DNA from: Fibrobacter succinogenes
GTDB taxonomy: Bacteria > Fibrobacterota > Fibrobacteria > Fibrobacterales > Fibrobacteraceae
DNA: 51,825 nucleotides
Reading direction: 5' to 3'
Assembly: GCA_902779055.1 (NCBI GenBank)
Contig: CACZAD010000013.1
Span: 1-51,825 of the forward strand
Shown in pieces: positions 25,360 to 35,660 of the stretch. Each line of letters starts with the position of its first letter. The first letter of the stretch is position 1. Under the pieces are notes generated by a model. That model was not told the origin of the DNA, did not search any database, and saw nothing but the letters and a program-made list of their open reading frames with translations. The translations under genes and the position numbers were made by a program.

Positions 25360-26328
25360 ATGAAAAAGACTTTGCTAGCCGCACTTTGCGCAGCAACGGC
25401 AACTTTCGCAGGACCGTTTATCACATGGAACGGAGCTGACGAAAACACATACGCCCAAGTTGAAACTGGGCTCCGCAACGAATGGGGCGGATTCTGGTTT
25501 ACCTACGGAGATGACGGTGATGGAGGCGCGTCCACAATCCGCTGGGATGTTGAACCGAGTCCGAGGTACACAATAGACTGGCTTTCCCCAATCGTCGCGG
25601 AATGCAAAGGGCTGTGCGGAACAGCTATGCTCAGCAAAGGCACTTTAACCTATACTCCATTTATGGGCTTAGGCTTCAGTGTTGTCGGACAAATTTCAGA
25701 AAAAGATCGGACACTAGCCACAGGCGATGCCTCTTCTTGGGGCGGACTCTGCGTGACCTACACATCGGATACGGACATAGCCCTGGAACTCGGCCTTGGC
25801 GAAGTCATCGATTCCACAATCAATTACGCAAACCCAGCAGTCTCTTTGCCCGCCTCCAAGACAAGCAATAGAATGGTCTTCAGTTGGTCCGACTTTAAGC
25901 AACCTTCATCGTACGATGGAGCTGTCAAATTCGATGGCGACGCCGCAGCAAAGCAACTCGCCATCGTTAGGTTCAAGATGCAAGCAGCTCCCGGCGATTA
26001 CCATTTTAAGATTTGCGCGGTCGGCCCCAAAGATGGCACTTGTCCGGAACAATGCGGCACGCCTTCTTCTGCCTCCATCAGGGTCGCTCGCGGAACATCC
26101 GCAGTCAACGCCGTTTTGAACGGTCGCACGCTTGGATTCACGGGAATCAAGGCCACCGCAACCGTCGAAGTGATGAACACTCTTGGACAAGTCGTGATGA
26201 TGGGCTTCATTAACAGCACAATCGCTAATGCAGCAACGATTAACCTCGCATCGCTCGACGCCGGAATTTATATGGTGCGTGTGAACGGGAAAAATGTCAA
26301 CTTTGCAAAGAAGATTGTACTGAGGTAA
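25360..26328 (+). CDS. Secreted protein with sorting tail, tandem paralog 1
   Basis: Protein of 322 residues, unrecognised family. Signal peptide (MKKTLLAALCAATATFAG), then a beta-rich domain with FITWNGADENTY, FSVVGQISEKDR, WGGLCVTYTSD and WSDFKQPSSYDGAVKFDGD, which looks like a secreted carbohydrate-binding or fibre-associated domain found in multiple copies in Fibrobacter. The last ~75 residues are a type IX-like sorting tail. ATG 25360 has AGGAG at 25347-25351; the ATG at 25327 has none. It shares its first 20 and last 75 residues nearly unchanged with the next gene. Confidence 0.82.
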   Translation: MKKTLLAALCAATATFAGPFITWNGADENTYAQVETGLRNEWGGFWFTYGDDGDGGASTIRWDVEPSPRYTIDWLSPIVAECKGLCGTAMLSKGTLTYTPFMGLGFSVVGQISEKDRTLATGDASSWGGLCVTYTSDTDIALELGLGEVIDSTINYANPAVSLPASKTSNRMVFSWSDFKQPSSYDGAVKFDGDAAAKQLAIVRFKMQAAPGDYHFKICAVGPKDGTCPEQCGTPSSASIRVARGTSAVNAVLNGRTLGFTGIKATATVEVMNTLGQVVMMGFINSTIANAATINLASLDAGIYMVRVNGKNVNFAKKIVLR

Positions 26329-26341
26329 AGCTATACGAGAT

Positions 26342-26370
26342 GGAGATTCACGGTCAAGCCGGGAATGACA
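26342..26370. repeat. GGAGATTCC repeat, short form, between tandem paralogs
   Basis: 29-base unit GGAGATTCACGGTCAAGCCG then GGAATGACA. It fills most of the 54-base gap between the two paralogs and lies directly before the ribosome site of the second. Confidence 0.85.
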
Positions 26371-26382
26371 TGGGAGTTTACG

Positions 26383-27375
26383 ATGAAAAAATTTTTATTG
26401 ACAGCACTTTGCGCCGCAACGGCAACTTTCGCAGGGCAGTTCATCACATGGAACGGAGCAGATGAAGACCCCATAGTCAAAACCGGACTTGGCAACGAAA
26501 CAGAAACCCAAGGCCGCTGGTACACCTACGAAGACAACCTTGGCTCAACAACAATATGCCCAGACGATGGAATCGACCCACCATATATCTATTGCGCCGA
26601 TGTAATACTCGCCACTTGTCTAGGATTTTGTTCAATAGCAGAACTCGACAACGGCTCTCAAACAGATTTGCCTTATGTCGGTTTCGGCTTCAATGTTGTC
26701 GGTCAAATTTCATCTGAAGATTTTTCACTAGCCACAGGCGACGCCACTTCCTGGGGCGGACTCTGCGTAACTTACACATCCGATGCAGACATACAACTCG
26801 AACTCGGCCTTGGTCCTGTTGTCGATTCAACAATCAATTACGCAAATCCCGCAGTAACACTTCCCGCGGCAAAAGCTACAGACTTTCTATTGCCCAACGG
26901 AAAAGCCGGAAACAAAGTAGTCGTCAGCTGGTCCGACTTTAAACAGCCTTCATGGTACGACGGAGCCGTTAAAATCGACGGCGAGACGGCTGCAAAACAG
27001 CTCGCCGCCATACACTTTAAACTTCAAGCAGCCCCCGGCAAATACAAGTTCAACATTTGCGCGGTTGGTCCGAAAGACGGAACCTGCCCAGAAAAATGCG
27101 GCATTCCCACCCCGTCGGAATCCATCAAGACGGCTCGCGGGACTTCAGCGACCAAAGCAATTTTGAACGGTCGCACGCTTGGATTCACGGGGATCAAGGC
27201 CTCCGCAACCGTCGAAGTGATGAATTCTCTCGGGCAAGTCGTGATGAAGGGCGTGATTAATAACGCTACGAGTAACGCAGCAACGATTAATCTTGCATCG
27301 CTCGACGCCGGAATTTATATGGTGCGTGTGAACGGGAAAAATGTCAACTTTGCAAAGAAGATTGTGCTGAAGTAA
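26383..27375 (+). CDS. Secreted protein with sorting tail, tandem paralog 2
   Basis: Protein of 330 residues, paralog of the preceding gene. Signal peptide MKKFLLTALCAATATFAG and start FITWNGADED; conserved WGGLCVTYTSDADIQLELGL, INYANPAVTLPAAKA and WSDFKQPSWYDGAVKIDGE. It differs mainly around residues 45-85 and in an insert near 175. The tail ends GIYMVRVNGKNVNFAKKIVL like its neighbour. GGGAG (26372-26376) precedes ATG 26383. Probably a recent tandem duplication; role unknown. Confidence 0.82.
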   Translation: MKKFLLTALCAATATFAGQFITWNGADEDPIVKTGLGNETETQGRWYTYEDNLGSTTICPDDGIDPPYIYCADVILATCLGFCSIAELDNGSQTDLPYVGFGFNVVGQISSEDFSLATGDATSWGGLCVTYTSDADIQLELGLGPVVDSTINYANPAVTLPAAKATDFLLPNGKAGNKVVVSWSDFKQPSWYDGAVKIDGETAAKQLAAIHFKLQAAPGKYKFNICAVGPKDGTCPEKCGIPTPSESIKTARGTSATKAILNGRTLGFTGIKASATVEVMNSLGQVVMKGVINNATSNAATINLASLDAGIYMVRVNGKNVNFAKKIVLK

Positions 27376-27548
27376 AAACCGCATAAAAGGCGACCCCGTC
27401 CCCATTCGCGGATCATGACCACATAAGAACTAGTAGCATTCAAGGCGAGCGTCGCGACAGGCTGCTTGCGGACTGTCATGATTGAGCCGAAGATGCGGAC
27501 GCAAAGCGTCAAAGTTCTAAGTGGTCAAAGAGAACAAGTCCGGGTGAC
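27376..27548. other. Gene-free stretch between a secreted paralog and mdh
   Basis: Contains an imperfect palindrome with CATGACCAC near 27413 and AAGTGGTCA near 27520, of the intergenic-repeat type seen elsewhere, but no gene. Confidence 0.5.
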
Positions 27549-27586
27549 AAAAAAAACGCCCACGGGTACTACCCGCGGGCTGTTTT
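27549..27586 (-). terminator. Terminator of mdh
   Basis: On the minus strand GCCCGCGGGT and ACCCGTGGGC pair across AGT and run into eight T residues. Confidence 0.9.
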
Positions 27587-27594
27587 GTTAAGAA

Positions 27595-27644
27595 GGAGAT
27601 TCCCGGTCATCCCCGTCAAGCGAGGACAGGCGCCGGGAATGACA
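27595..27644. repeat. GGAGATTCC intergenic repeat, long form
   Basis: 50-base unit, identical to 47090-47139 and one base different from 48087-48136. CCCGG/CCGGG arms enclose GTCAAGCGAGGACA. Confidence 0.9.
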
Positions 27645-27651
27645 CTACTGA

Positions 27652-28674
<1,023 letters not shown>

Positions 28675-28754
28675 TTATTTCTTTGTCATACGACAAGCGC
28701 ATTGGAAGCCTCCATTTTTCCTAACCTCAAACCACCAACAACTAACCACTTTTC

Positions 28755-28762
28755 TATCTTTG
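28755..28762 (+). promoter_or_regulatory. -7 box of hisS (TATCTTTG)
   Basis: TAnnTTTG match ending nine bases before ATG 28771, so the transcript would be nearly leaderless. No ribosome site precedes hisS. Confidence 0.5.
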
Positions 28763-28770
28763 CGGTCACT

Positions 28771-30075
28771 ATGAGTATTGCTATTCCTCAACTGCCCAAG
28801 GGCACACGTGATTTTTACCCGGAAGCCGAGCGCATCCAGAACTATATTTTTGACACCTGGCGCAAAGTCGCCGAAAGCTTCGCCTACGAAGAATACGAAG
28901 GCCCGATGTTTGAACATCTGGAACTTTACACCGGCAAGTCCGGTGAAGAAATCGTAAGCCAGCTCTACAACTTTAAGGACAAGGGCGACCGCGAAATCGC
29001 ACTCCGCCCCGAAATGACGCCGACACTCGCCCGCCTCGTGATCCAAAAAGCCCGCGAACTCAAGAAGCCGTTCAAGTGGTTCTCCATGCCGCGCCTGTTC
29101 CGTTACGAAAAGGCACAGAAGGGCCGCCTCCGCGAATTCTTCCAGCTGAATATGGACATCATCGGCACCGAAAGCATCTACGCCGAAGCAGACTTGCTCG
29201 CCTCCATCGCGACGATGCTCCGCAAGTTTGGCCTCAAGGACGCGGACTTTGCCATTGGCGTTTCGAGCCGCAAGCTCCTCGCCACCTACCTCGAAGAAAT
29301 TGGCGCCCCGAACCCGGCGCTCGTTTACCCGGTTCTCGACCGTCGCTTGAAAATCGGCCCGGAAGCTTTTGCCAAGGCTCTTACCGAAGCAGGACTTTCC
29401 GAAGCGCAGATCAAACAGCTCGACGATTTCATGAGCTGTAAGTCTATCGAAGAAGTTCGCGCCGCCGTGAAGAGCGAAAACGCAACCGCCGCCCTCAAGG
29501 AAATCGAAGACCTCTTTGCAACGCTTGCAGCAGCAGGCTTCAGCGAATGCGTGAACCTTGACCTTTCCATTGTGCGTGGCCTCGCCTACTACACCGGCAT
29601 CGTATTCGAAGTCTTTGACAAGGGTAAATCCATGCGCGCCATCGCTGGTGGCGGACGTTACGACAGCCTCACCGAAAAGCTCGGTGGCGACCGCATCCCG
29701 GGCGTCGGCTTTGGCATGGGCGACGTCGTGCTCGCCGACCTCCTCCGCGAACGTGGACTTTTGCCGAGTCCGAAGCAGCATGTGGACTTCTACATCGCAA
29801 GCTTCACGAACGACATGAAGAAGATCTTCGAAACAGCCCAGGTGTTCCGCGCAAATGGCAATTCTGTTTCTCACCCGCTCGCTACGATGAAGATGGGCAA
29901 GCAGCTGGAACAGGCCAACTACCAGGGCGCATCCATTGTCGTTTACGTCGATGGTGACAAGGCCCAAGCCGGTCAGTTCGAATTCAAGGACCTCCGCGAC
30001 GGCACTATGCACGTTGGCGATGTCGCCGAAATCATCGAACGCAGCAAACAGAACATCGAATCGAAAAAATCATAA
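28771..30075 (+). CDS. hisS: Histidyl-tRNA synthetase
   Basis: Class II aminoacyl-tRNA synthetase of 434 residues charging tRNA-His. Start motif LPKGTRDFYPEAE, motif 2 around MPRLFRYEKAQKGRLREFFQ, histidine loop RGLAYYTGIVFEV and motif 3 GGGRYDSL then PGVGFGMGDVV are all present. The C-terminal anticodon domain is complete. ATG 28771 is chosen because the homologous N-terminus begins there; it has no ribosome site. The O-acetylation genes follow after a short repeat. Confidence 0.96.
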   Translation: MSIAIPQLPKGTRDFYPEAERIQNYIFDTWRKVAESFAYEEYEGPMFEHLELYTGKSGEEIVSQLYNFKDKGDREIALRPEMTPTLARLVIQKARELKKPFKWFSMPRLFRYEKAQKGRLREFFQLNMDIIGTESIYAEADLLASIATMLRKFGLKDADFAIGVSSRKLLATYLEEIGAPNPALVYPVLDRRLKIGPEAFAKALTEAGLSEAQIKQLDDFMSCKSIEEVRAAVKSENATAALKEIEDLFATLAAAGFSECVNLDLSIVRGLAYYTGIVFEVFDKGKSMRAIAGGGRYDSLTEKLGGDRIPGVGFGMGDVVLADLLRERGLLPSPKQHVDFYIASFTNDMKKIFETAQVFRANGNSVSHPLATMKMGKQLEQANYQGASIVVYVDGDKAQAGQFEFKDLRDGTMHVGDVAEIIERSKQNIESKKS

Positions 30076-30076
30076 A

Positions 30077-30105
30077 GGAGATCCCCGGTCAAGCCGGGGA
30101 TAACA
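30077..30105. repeat. GGAGATTCC-type repeat, short form, after hisS
   Basis: 29-base unit with CCCCGG/CCGGGG arms, between hisS and the first SGNH gene and eight bases before that gene's start. Confidence 0.85.
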
Positions 30106-30112
30106 TCTCTGC

Positions 30113-31726
30113 ATGACTCCAGTAAAAGTATTACTCAGCATCATTTCTCTGTTCCTCGTCCTTGGGGTGATGGCTCTTGCCTACCCCGAAGACGGAATTC
30201 ACATTGGCGATACGACGCTCCGCTACCCGAAGCTTTCCCAGGTTTTCGAGAAGGCCGAAACGACAACGGACTCTGCCGGAAACACCATCAAGGTTGAACA
30301 GATCGATCCGGAAGACGCCATCCGCCAGATGATGGAAGAGACCAAGGCAAAGCAGTTTGCCGCGTTCTCGGATTCGCTCAAATACTACGAGGACTTCTTC
30401 AGGGAAGGCCGCACAAGGTTTGATCTTCCGGGCAACGACCTCACGTGGTTTGACCGCTTCTTCCAGAGCCTGCAACAAGCGAAGAAGGATTCGACGACAA
30501 TCCACGTGATCCACTACGGCGACTCGCAGCTCGAAGAAGACCGCATTTCTTCGACAATCCGCGAAGACCTGCAAACGGAATTCGGTGGTAACGGTCCGGG
30601 TATGCTCCCTGCAGTCATGCACATTCCGTCGCAATCGACCACGCAGTGGAACAACGGAAACTTGCAACGCTACATCATCTTTGGACCCAAGGAAGAACAC
30701 GCTACGCACAACCGCTATGGACCATTGGCCCAGGTGGGCGAACTCAACGGATCCGCCGTTATCGGAGTCAAGAAGCGCGAAGGCCGCAAGGATATGTTCC
30801 CGCACGTTGGCGGCTACTCGACCATCAAGGTTCTCTCTGGCACCAAGGGCAGCCTGAAGCTCAAGCTCACTTACGAACATGAAGTTTCCGAGATTGTCGG
30901 CCAGAATGCAGACGGCACGCCTAAGATCAAGACCAAGAACAAGAAAGAAACAGCCCCGGATCCGACCGTCGAAAAGTTCACGAAGCTGAACGTTTATACG
31001 TGGAAGTTGCCGGACACGACCTCGAACATCAAGATTTACTTGAACGGCCGTACCGAAATTTATGCGATTTCTGTAGACGGTGCATACGGTGTCGCTGTGG
31101 ACAACGTAGCCATGCGCGGAAGCTCGGGCACGGTATTCCACAAGATTGATAGCCAGCTCCTTGCCGAATCGTACAAGGCGATGAACGCAAAGCTCATCAT
31201 CATGGAATACGGCGGAAATATGGTGCCGAGCATGACTCCCAAGACTCTTGACTGGAGCAAGAAACTCATTACCAGACAAATTCAGTCCGTCAAGAAGGCA
31301 AACCCCGATGCAGACATTTTGTTCATCGGCCCCGCCGACATGGCTAAACAAATTAACGGAAGATGGCAAACCTATCCAGGTCTTGGCATCACCATCAAGA
31401 TGCTCCGCGAAGTGGCTCTTGAGAACGGCCTTGCCTACTGGGATATGCACCGCGTGATGGGTGGCGAAGGCGCTATGATCAAGTGGGTCAAAAAATCCCC
31501 GGCACTTGGTTTTACCGACCACGTACACTTTACGCGTAAAGGCGCTTCTTACATGGGCGACTTGTTCTGTTCTTCGCTCCATATGTATTACGATTACTAC
31601 CAGTTCCGCGACAGGCACAACTTAAACGATACCAAGCTCAAGGATATCCGCAAGTATTCCAAGCCCGCCGACACAACGAAGGACACAAACAAACAATCTC
31701 CAAATGCTGAGGGAGCAGATAGGTGA
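30113..31726 (+). CDS. SGNH-hydrolase-like membrane-anchored protein, O-acylation module
   Basis: Protein of 537 residues with one N-terminal membrane segment (KVLLSIISLFLVLGVMALA) and an SGNH domain. Visible blocks are the nucleophile in VIHYGDSQLEED, the Asn of YGGN in IIMEYGGNMVP, and the Asp/His pair in FTDHVHFTRKGASYMGD. It lies directly before a second SGNH protein and an MBOAT acyltransferase, the usual setting for polysaccharide O-acetylation. It may move acetyl groups outside the membrane or remove them. It starts eight bases after a repeat and has no good ribosome site. Confidence 0.85.
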   Translation: MTPVKVLLSIISLFLVLGVMALAYPEDGIHIGDTTLRYPKLSQVFEKAETTTDSAGNTIKVEQIDPEDAIRQMMEETKAKQFAAFSDSLKYYEDFFREGRTRFDLPGNDLTWFDRFFQSLQQAKKDSTTIHVIHYGDSQLEEDRISSTIREDLQTEFGGNGPGMLPAVMHIPSQSTTQWNNGNLQRYIIFGPKEEHATHNRYGPLAQVGELNGSAVIGVKKREGRKDMFPHVGGYSTIKVLSGTKGSLKLKLTYEHEVSEIVGQNADGTPKIKTKNKKETAPDPTVEKFTKLNVYTWKLPDTTSNIKIYLNGRTEIYAISVDGAYGVAVDNVAMRGSSGTVFHKIDSQLLAESYKAMNAKLIIMEYGGNMVPSMTPKTLDWSKKLITRQIQSVKKANPDADILFIGPADMAKQINGRWQTYPGLGITIKMLREVALENGLAYWDMHRVMGGEGAMIKWVKKSPALGFTDHVHFTRKGASYMGDLFCSSLHMYYDYYQFRDRHNLNDTKLKDIRKYSKPADTTKDTNKQSPNAEGADR

Positions 31727-33375
31727 TCAAAAAGCTTGCTGCCATTGCGGTTTGTCTCGGCATCTTTAGCCTTGAGGCGTTTTCCAAGGATATGGAAATC
31801 ACCCCGGGCTATTATGACGTTGACTTTACGAAATACGACTTTATTGATACGACCCTGAACACGATCCAGTTCCCGAAGGGCAACGCCACATTCGAGCCGT
31901 TCTTCAAAAAGCTCGACACGCTCGTCTTCGAGAACAAGGGCAAGGTGAGAATTCTCCACATCGGCGGATCCCACTTGCAGGCAGACGTCATTTCCGGACG
32001 TATCCGCGAACACCTCGTGAAGGAATATCCGGGTGCATCGGCAGGTCGTGGCTTCATTTTCCCGTATTCCGCAGCAAGAACAAACACTCCCGCAAGCTAT
32101 GCCAGCTATTATAAGGGCATCTGGGACAAAAGCAAGAACGTCCAGAAAGAAATCACAAAACAGCTCGGTCTCCTCGGCATCGCCGTAAGCACAAGCGACC
32201 CGCGCGCCGAGATTACGCTGCTTTTGGACAAATACAATTCCGAACCGCTGTGGGGAGAAACAAGCTTTAGACTTTTCGGCTTCAGCGACAGCAACAACGT
32301 GCAGCCGGTGCTGCGCATCGATTCGATGGATGTTTCCGGAACGTTCGATACGACTAGCCAGAGTTACGTGTTTATAAGCCCGCGTCCGATTGACACCATC
32401 CAGATTGCATTCCGATGGGCCGATACGACCAAGCAAGCCGAAGTCGCCGCCTTCATCACGGACTCGCTCTTCAAGGATTCCGTCGCAAGGGCAGATTCCC
32501 TCGCCCGCGTCGCCGATTCACTGCGTCTTGATTCACTCGGACTTACGCCATCTTCCAGTTCCGTCGCAGCATTGCCGACTGCAGCTCCCGCACTCGACAC
32601 CATGTTCCAGGACGACTGCGGTGATGTTCTCGACACGAACTGTCTGAACCGCGAAGAAGACAACCGCATTCCGACCGAAATGGCAGCCCAGAAAGATTCC
32701 ATCGTCGATACGGTTCCGCCTCGTCCACGCTTTACGCTCACCGGCATTCTAGCCGAAAATAACGCCCCGGGCATCACCTACACGAACGTCGGCATCAACG
32801 GAGCCAGAGTCCAGAACTACTTCGAAGAAATCTGCCCGCTGTTCGAAAAGGAAATGTCTTATTACAAGCCCGACCTTGTCATCTTTGCCATCGGCATCAA
32901 TGACGCCAACGTCGAAGTCTTTAACGACAAGCAGTTCCGCGACGAATACGACCAGCTCATCAAGCGCATCCAAAAAGTGAGCCCCAAGACAGCGTTCATT
33001 TTCGAAACGAACAACGACTCTTACCGTAAAGTCCGCAAGAAAAAATATGTACAGCACCCCAATGGCGAAGTCGCACGTAAGTCCTTCTTTATGCTCGCCG
33101 AAAAGCACAAAGCAGGCGTCTGGGACAAGTTCTCCATCATGGGTGGCCTAGGCTCCATGGCCAAATGGGAAAAGGCAGACCTTGCCAAAAAAGACAAGGT
33201 ACACTTCAAGACGGCCGGCTACCAGTTGCTCGGCGACATGTTCTACAAGGCTTTGATGCAGGCCTATTTTGACCACATCGCAAGCCTCCCCGCCGAAGAA
33301 CCTGTTGCAGCCCCGCCCAAAGCACCTTCTGTACAGGCGACAGCCACGACTCCCACAGCCCAGGACAAGAAATAA
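31723..33375 (+). CDS. Exported SGNH-hydrolase-like protein, O-acylation module
   Basis: Protein of 550 residues with signal peptide (KKLAAIAVCLGIFSLEAFS). SGNH blocks are LHIGGSHLQADVISG, where Gly replaces the Asp of GDS although the Ser remains, GINDANVE, and KVHFKTAGYQLLGD holding the terminal His. An insertion of about 130 residues (230-360) rich in Ala/Asp/Ser separates the blocks. GTG 31723 overlaps the previous TGA by four bases, so translation is coupled. It pairs with the previous gene and the MBOAT; one may acylate and the other act as lipase/esterase. Confidence 0.85.
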   Translation: MIKKLAAIAVCLGIFSLEAFSKDMEITPGYYDVDFTKYDFIDTTLNTIQFPKGNATFEPFFKKLDTLVFENKGKVRILHIGGSHLQADVISGRIREHLVKEYPGASAGRGFIFPYSAARTNTPASYASYYKGIWDKSKNVQKEITKQLGLLGIAVSTSDPRAEITLLLDKYNSEPLWGETSFRLFGFSDSNNVQPVLRIDSMDVSGTFDTTSQSYVFISPRPIDTIQIAFRWADTTKQAEVAAFITDSLFKDSVARADSLARVADSLRLDSLGLTPSSSSVAALPTAAPALDTMFQDDCGDVLDTNCLNREEDNRIPTEMAAQKDSIVDTVPPRPRFTLTGILAENNAPGITYTNVGINGARVQNYFEEICPLFEKEMSYYKPDLVIFAIGINDANVEVFNDKQFRDEYDQLIKRIQKVSPKTAFIFETNNDSYRKVRKKKYVQHPNGEVARKSFFMLAEKHKAGVWDKFSIMGGLGSMAKWEKADLAKKDKVHFKTAGYQLLGDMFYKALMQAYFDHIASLPAEEPVAAPPKAPSVQATATTPTAQDKK

Positions 33376-33401
33376 TTTTCTAATTTACAAGCCCAAAAAT
33401 C

Positions 33402-35252
33402 ATGCTTGACTACCTCATTCCCTACCTGACACGCACATTTGCGTTCGACCCCAACTCCCCACTGCTTTTTACCCAATTCTACTTCTGGGGATTCTTCGCC
33501 GTTGTATTCGCCATATTCTCGCTGGTACATAGCAAGCTTCTGCTCCGCAACGCCTTCCTGTTCGGAACAAGCATGTTCTTCTACTACAAGACGAGCGGTA
33601 GCTATGTCTGCATCCTCATCTTCTGCGTCATCGCGAACTTCTTTATCGGCAAGTGGATCGAAAAATCGGTCGTCCAGTGGAAAAAGAAACTCCTGATGAT
33701 CATCGTGGTCGCCATTGACTTGCTTGTCCTTTGCTACTACAAGTACTCCTACTTCTTTTTGGACGCGCTATACGACTTTACGGGCATCGAACTCCACGTT
33801 TACAACTTCTTTGCCGCAGCAAGCAACAAGATGTTCGGCACGCATTCGCTCGTCGACCAGATCATTCTCCCGGTAGGCATTTCGTTCTTCACGTTCCAGG
33901 CGATGAGCTACTGCATCGACATCTACCGAGGCAAAATCAAGGCTGTAGACAACATTCTCAACTTCGGTTTTTATCTTTCGTTTTTCCCGCAGCTGGTCGC
34001 AGGTCCGATCGTGCGTGCCGACAAGTTCGTGCCACAGCTCTACAAGCCGTTCTTCCTCCCCCGCCGCGCCTTCGGTATGGCCGTGTTCTGGATTTTAAAC
34101 GGTCTTGCCAAAAAGATCATCTTGAGCGACTACCTCGCCACGAACTTCGTGGACCGCGTTTTCGATACGCCGCTCCTCTTTACCGGCCTCGAGAACCTCA
34201 TCGCCCTTTTCGCTTACTCGCTACAGGTTTACGCCGACTTCTCAGGTTACACGGATATTGCCATTGGCGTTGCCCTCCTTATGGGCTTCCGCCTGCCGCA
34301 GAACTTCAACAGCCCCTACAAGGCAAAGAGCCCCACGGAATTCTGGCGTCGCTGGCACATCAGCCTTTCTAGCTGGTGGCGCGACTACTTGTACATTCCC
34401 CTTGGCGGAAACCGCAACGCAACCATCGGAACGTTCTTCTGGATGGGCTTCTTGAGCCTTGTCGCCATACTCCTTTCGGGCAGCATGTGGGTCGGAATTG
34501 CACTCGCCGTGTTCTTCCTTTACATCGGCATTGTAGCCTATTTTAAGCCGGATTCCCGCAAGACCATTACCACGAACATGAACGCCATGGCAACGCAGAT
34601 CGTTGGCGGTTGGTGGCACGGAGCTAGCTGGAACTTTATCATCTGGGGCGGCCTGAACGGTTTTGGCCAGGTATTCAACAAGCTCTGGGTCAAGCGCAGC
34701 GCTACGGTGCGTGCAGGGATTTCGCTCTCACTCTTTGCAGTAAGCGCCATTATCTACAAGCACTACACGACCCCGATTTGTGCCATTACCGCAGTCTGGT
34801 TCGGCGTCCTGTTCATCGGCATTTACGCCTCCATCATTTTCCGTCTGTTCAGCGACAAGAAGATGGAATGGCTCAAAACCGCCTGGAACGTTTCGCTCAC
34901 GTTCGTGTTCATCACTTTCACGCGCCTTTTCTTCCGCGCAGGTTCGAACCTCGACCCGGCCGAAGCAAATGAAGTCGCCTGGAACACGGCTAAGAACATG
35001 GTTCATCAGATGGGTACCGCCTGGCGCTGGGATACCATCCTCCCGATTGCATGGGAACACATCAACATCATCCTCGTGTTCGTCGCCGGTATGCTGATCC
35101 ACTGGATTCCTAAAAAATTCAAGTCCCGCTATCGCATCACGTTTGCCTCGCTCCCGATTCCGGGAATGGTCGCTGCAACGGCGTTCATCATCTTCGTGAT
35201 TTACCAGTTCATGAGCGCAGATAGCTGTCCGTTCATTTATTTCCAGTTCTAG
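33402..35252 (+). CDS. MBOAT-family membrane O-acyltransferase (AlgI/DltB-like)
   Basis: Integral membrane protein of 616 residues that would move acetyl groups across the membrane for exopolysaccharide or cell-wall modification. Motifs are PVGISFFTFQAMSYCIDIYR (~155), FWRRWHISLSSWWRDYLYIP (~315) and the catalytic His in GGWWHGASWNF (~400). It is longer than typical AlgI (about 500) because some 50 residues with an added helix are inserted between the RRWHIS block and the catalytic His. Last gene of the hisS-SGNH-SGNH-MBOAT run, ended by a terminator. Confidence 0.92.
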   Translation: MLDYLIPYLTRTFAFDPNSPLLFTQFYFWGFFAVVFAIFSLVHSKLLLRNAFLFGTSMFFYYKTSGSYVCILIFCVIANFFIGKWIEKSVVQWKKKLLMIIVVAIDLLVLCYYKYSYFFLDALYDFTGIELHVYNFFAAASNKMFGTHSLVDQIILPVGISFFTFQAMSYCIDIYRGKIKAVDNILNFGFYLSFFPQLVAGPIVRADKFVPQLYKPFFLPRRAFGMAVFWILNGLAKKIILSDYLATNFVDRVFDTPLLFTGLENLIALFAYSLQVYADFSGYTDIAIGVALLMGFRLPQNFNSPYKAKSPTEFWRRWHISLSSWWRDYLYIPLGGNRNATIGTFFWMGFLSLVAILLSGSMWVGIALAVFFLYIGIVAYFKPDSRKTITTNMNAMATQIVGGWWHGASWNFIIWGGLNGFGQVFNKLWVKRSATVRAGISLSLFAVSAIIYKHYTTPICAITAVWFGVLFIGIYASIIFRLFSDKKMEWLKTAWNVSLTFVFITFTRLFFRAGSNLDPAEANEVAWNTAKNMVHQMGTAWRWDTILPIAWEHINIILVFVAGMLIHWIPKKFKSRYRITFASLPIPGMVAATAFIIFVIYQFMSADSCPFIYFQF

Positions 35253-35293
35253 TAAAAGCAGCTAAACTAGAACAATTCATCCCCAAAATAAAT

Positions 35294-35327
35294 CAGCCCC
35301 GGACAGGTTCCGGGGTTCATTTTTTTC
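35294..35327 (+). terminator. Terminator after the MBOAT gene
   Basis: CCCCGGA and TCCGGGG pair around ACAGGT, followed by TTCATTTTTTT. Confidence 0.88.
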
Positions 35328-35660
35328 TCAAAAAATCCATTTCAAAGTGGCCTTTTCTCGAAGAAAAAATCCTGTTCACATAAGTCGTTGTCGCTTCGTA
35401 AGTTACAGAAATGTTTATTTTAGCCCCACCTATAGTCGAAGTCTATATTCACGAAAAGGCGAAAACCCGCTTAAAATAAGGGATCAAGCGCCGCCCAGAA
35501 TTCGAACAATTTTTTACATCAAAAACGATACAAAATGTTCTCAAAAAACGTGTTTTAAAACATTTTTCGACAATGTCACATTAAAATATCATTCTACCTA
35601 GTGACAAGAGAACTGAAAAAGTGTATTATTAAGCCCATATATATAAATACCCGATTTTTT
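35328..35660. other. AT-rich gene-free stretch before the M23 peptidase gene
   Basis: 333 bases without a credible gene. AAAATGTT/AACATTTT arms occur near 35531 and AT-rich tracts near 35630-35650 may hold the promoter. The 84-residue frame here has no coding signs. Confidence 0.5.

Noticed and set aside
30131..31618. 495-residue minus-strand frame opposite the first SGNH gene
   Set aside because: Shadow of a well-supported gene with signal segment and SGNH blocks.
34936..34955. tRNA-like GGTTCGAACC segment
   Set aside because: Lies inside the MBOAT coding region and has no acceptor, D or anticodon arms around it.
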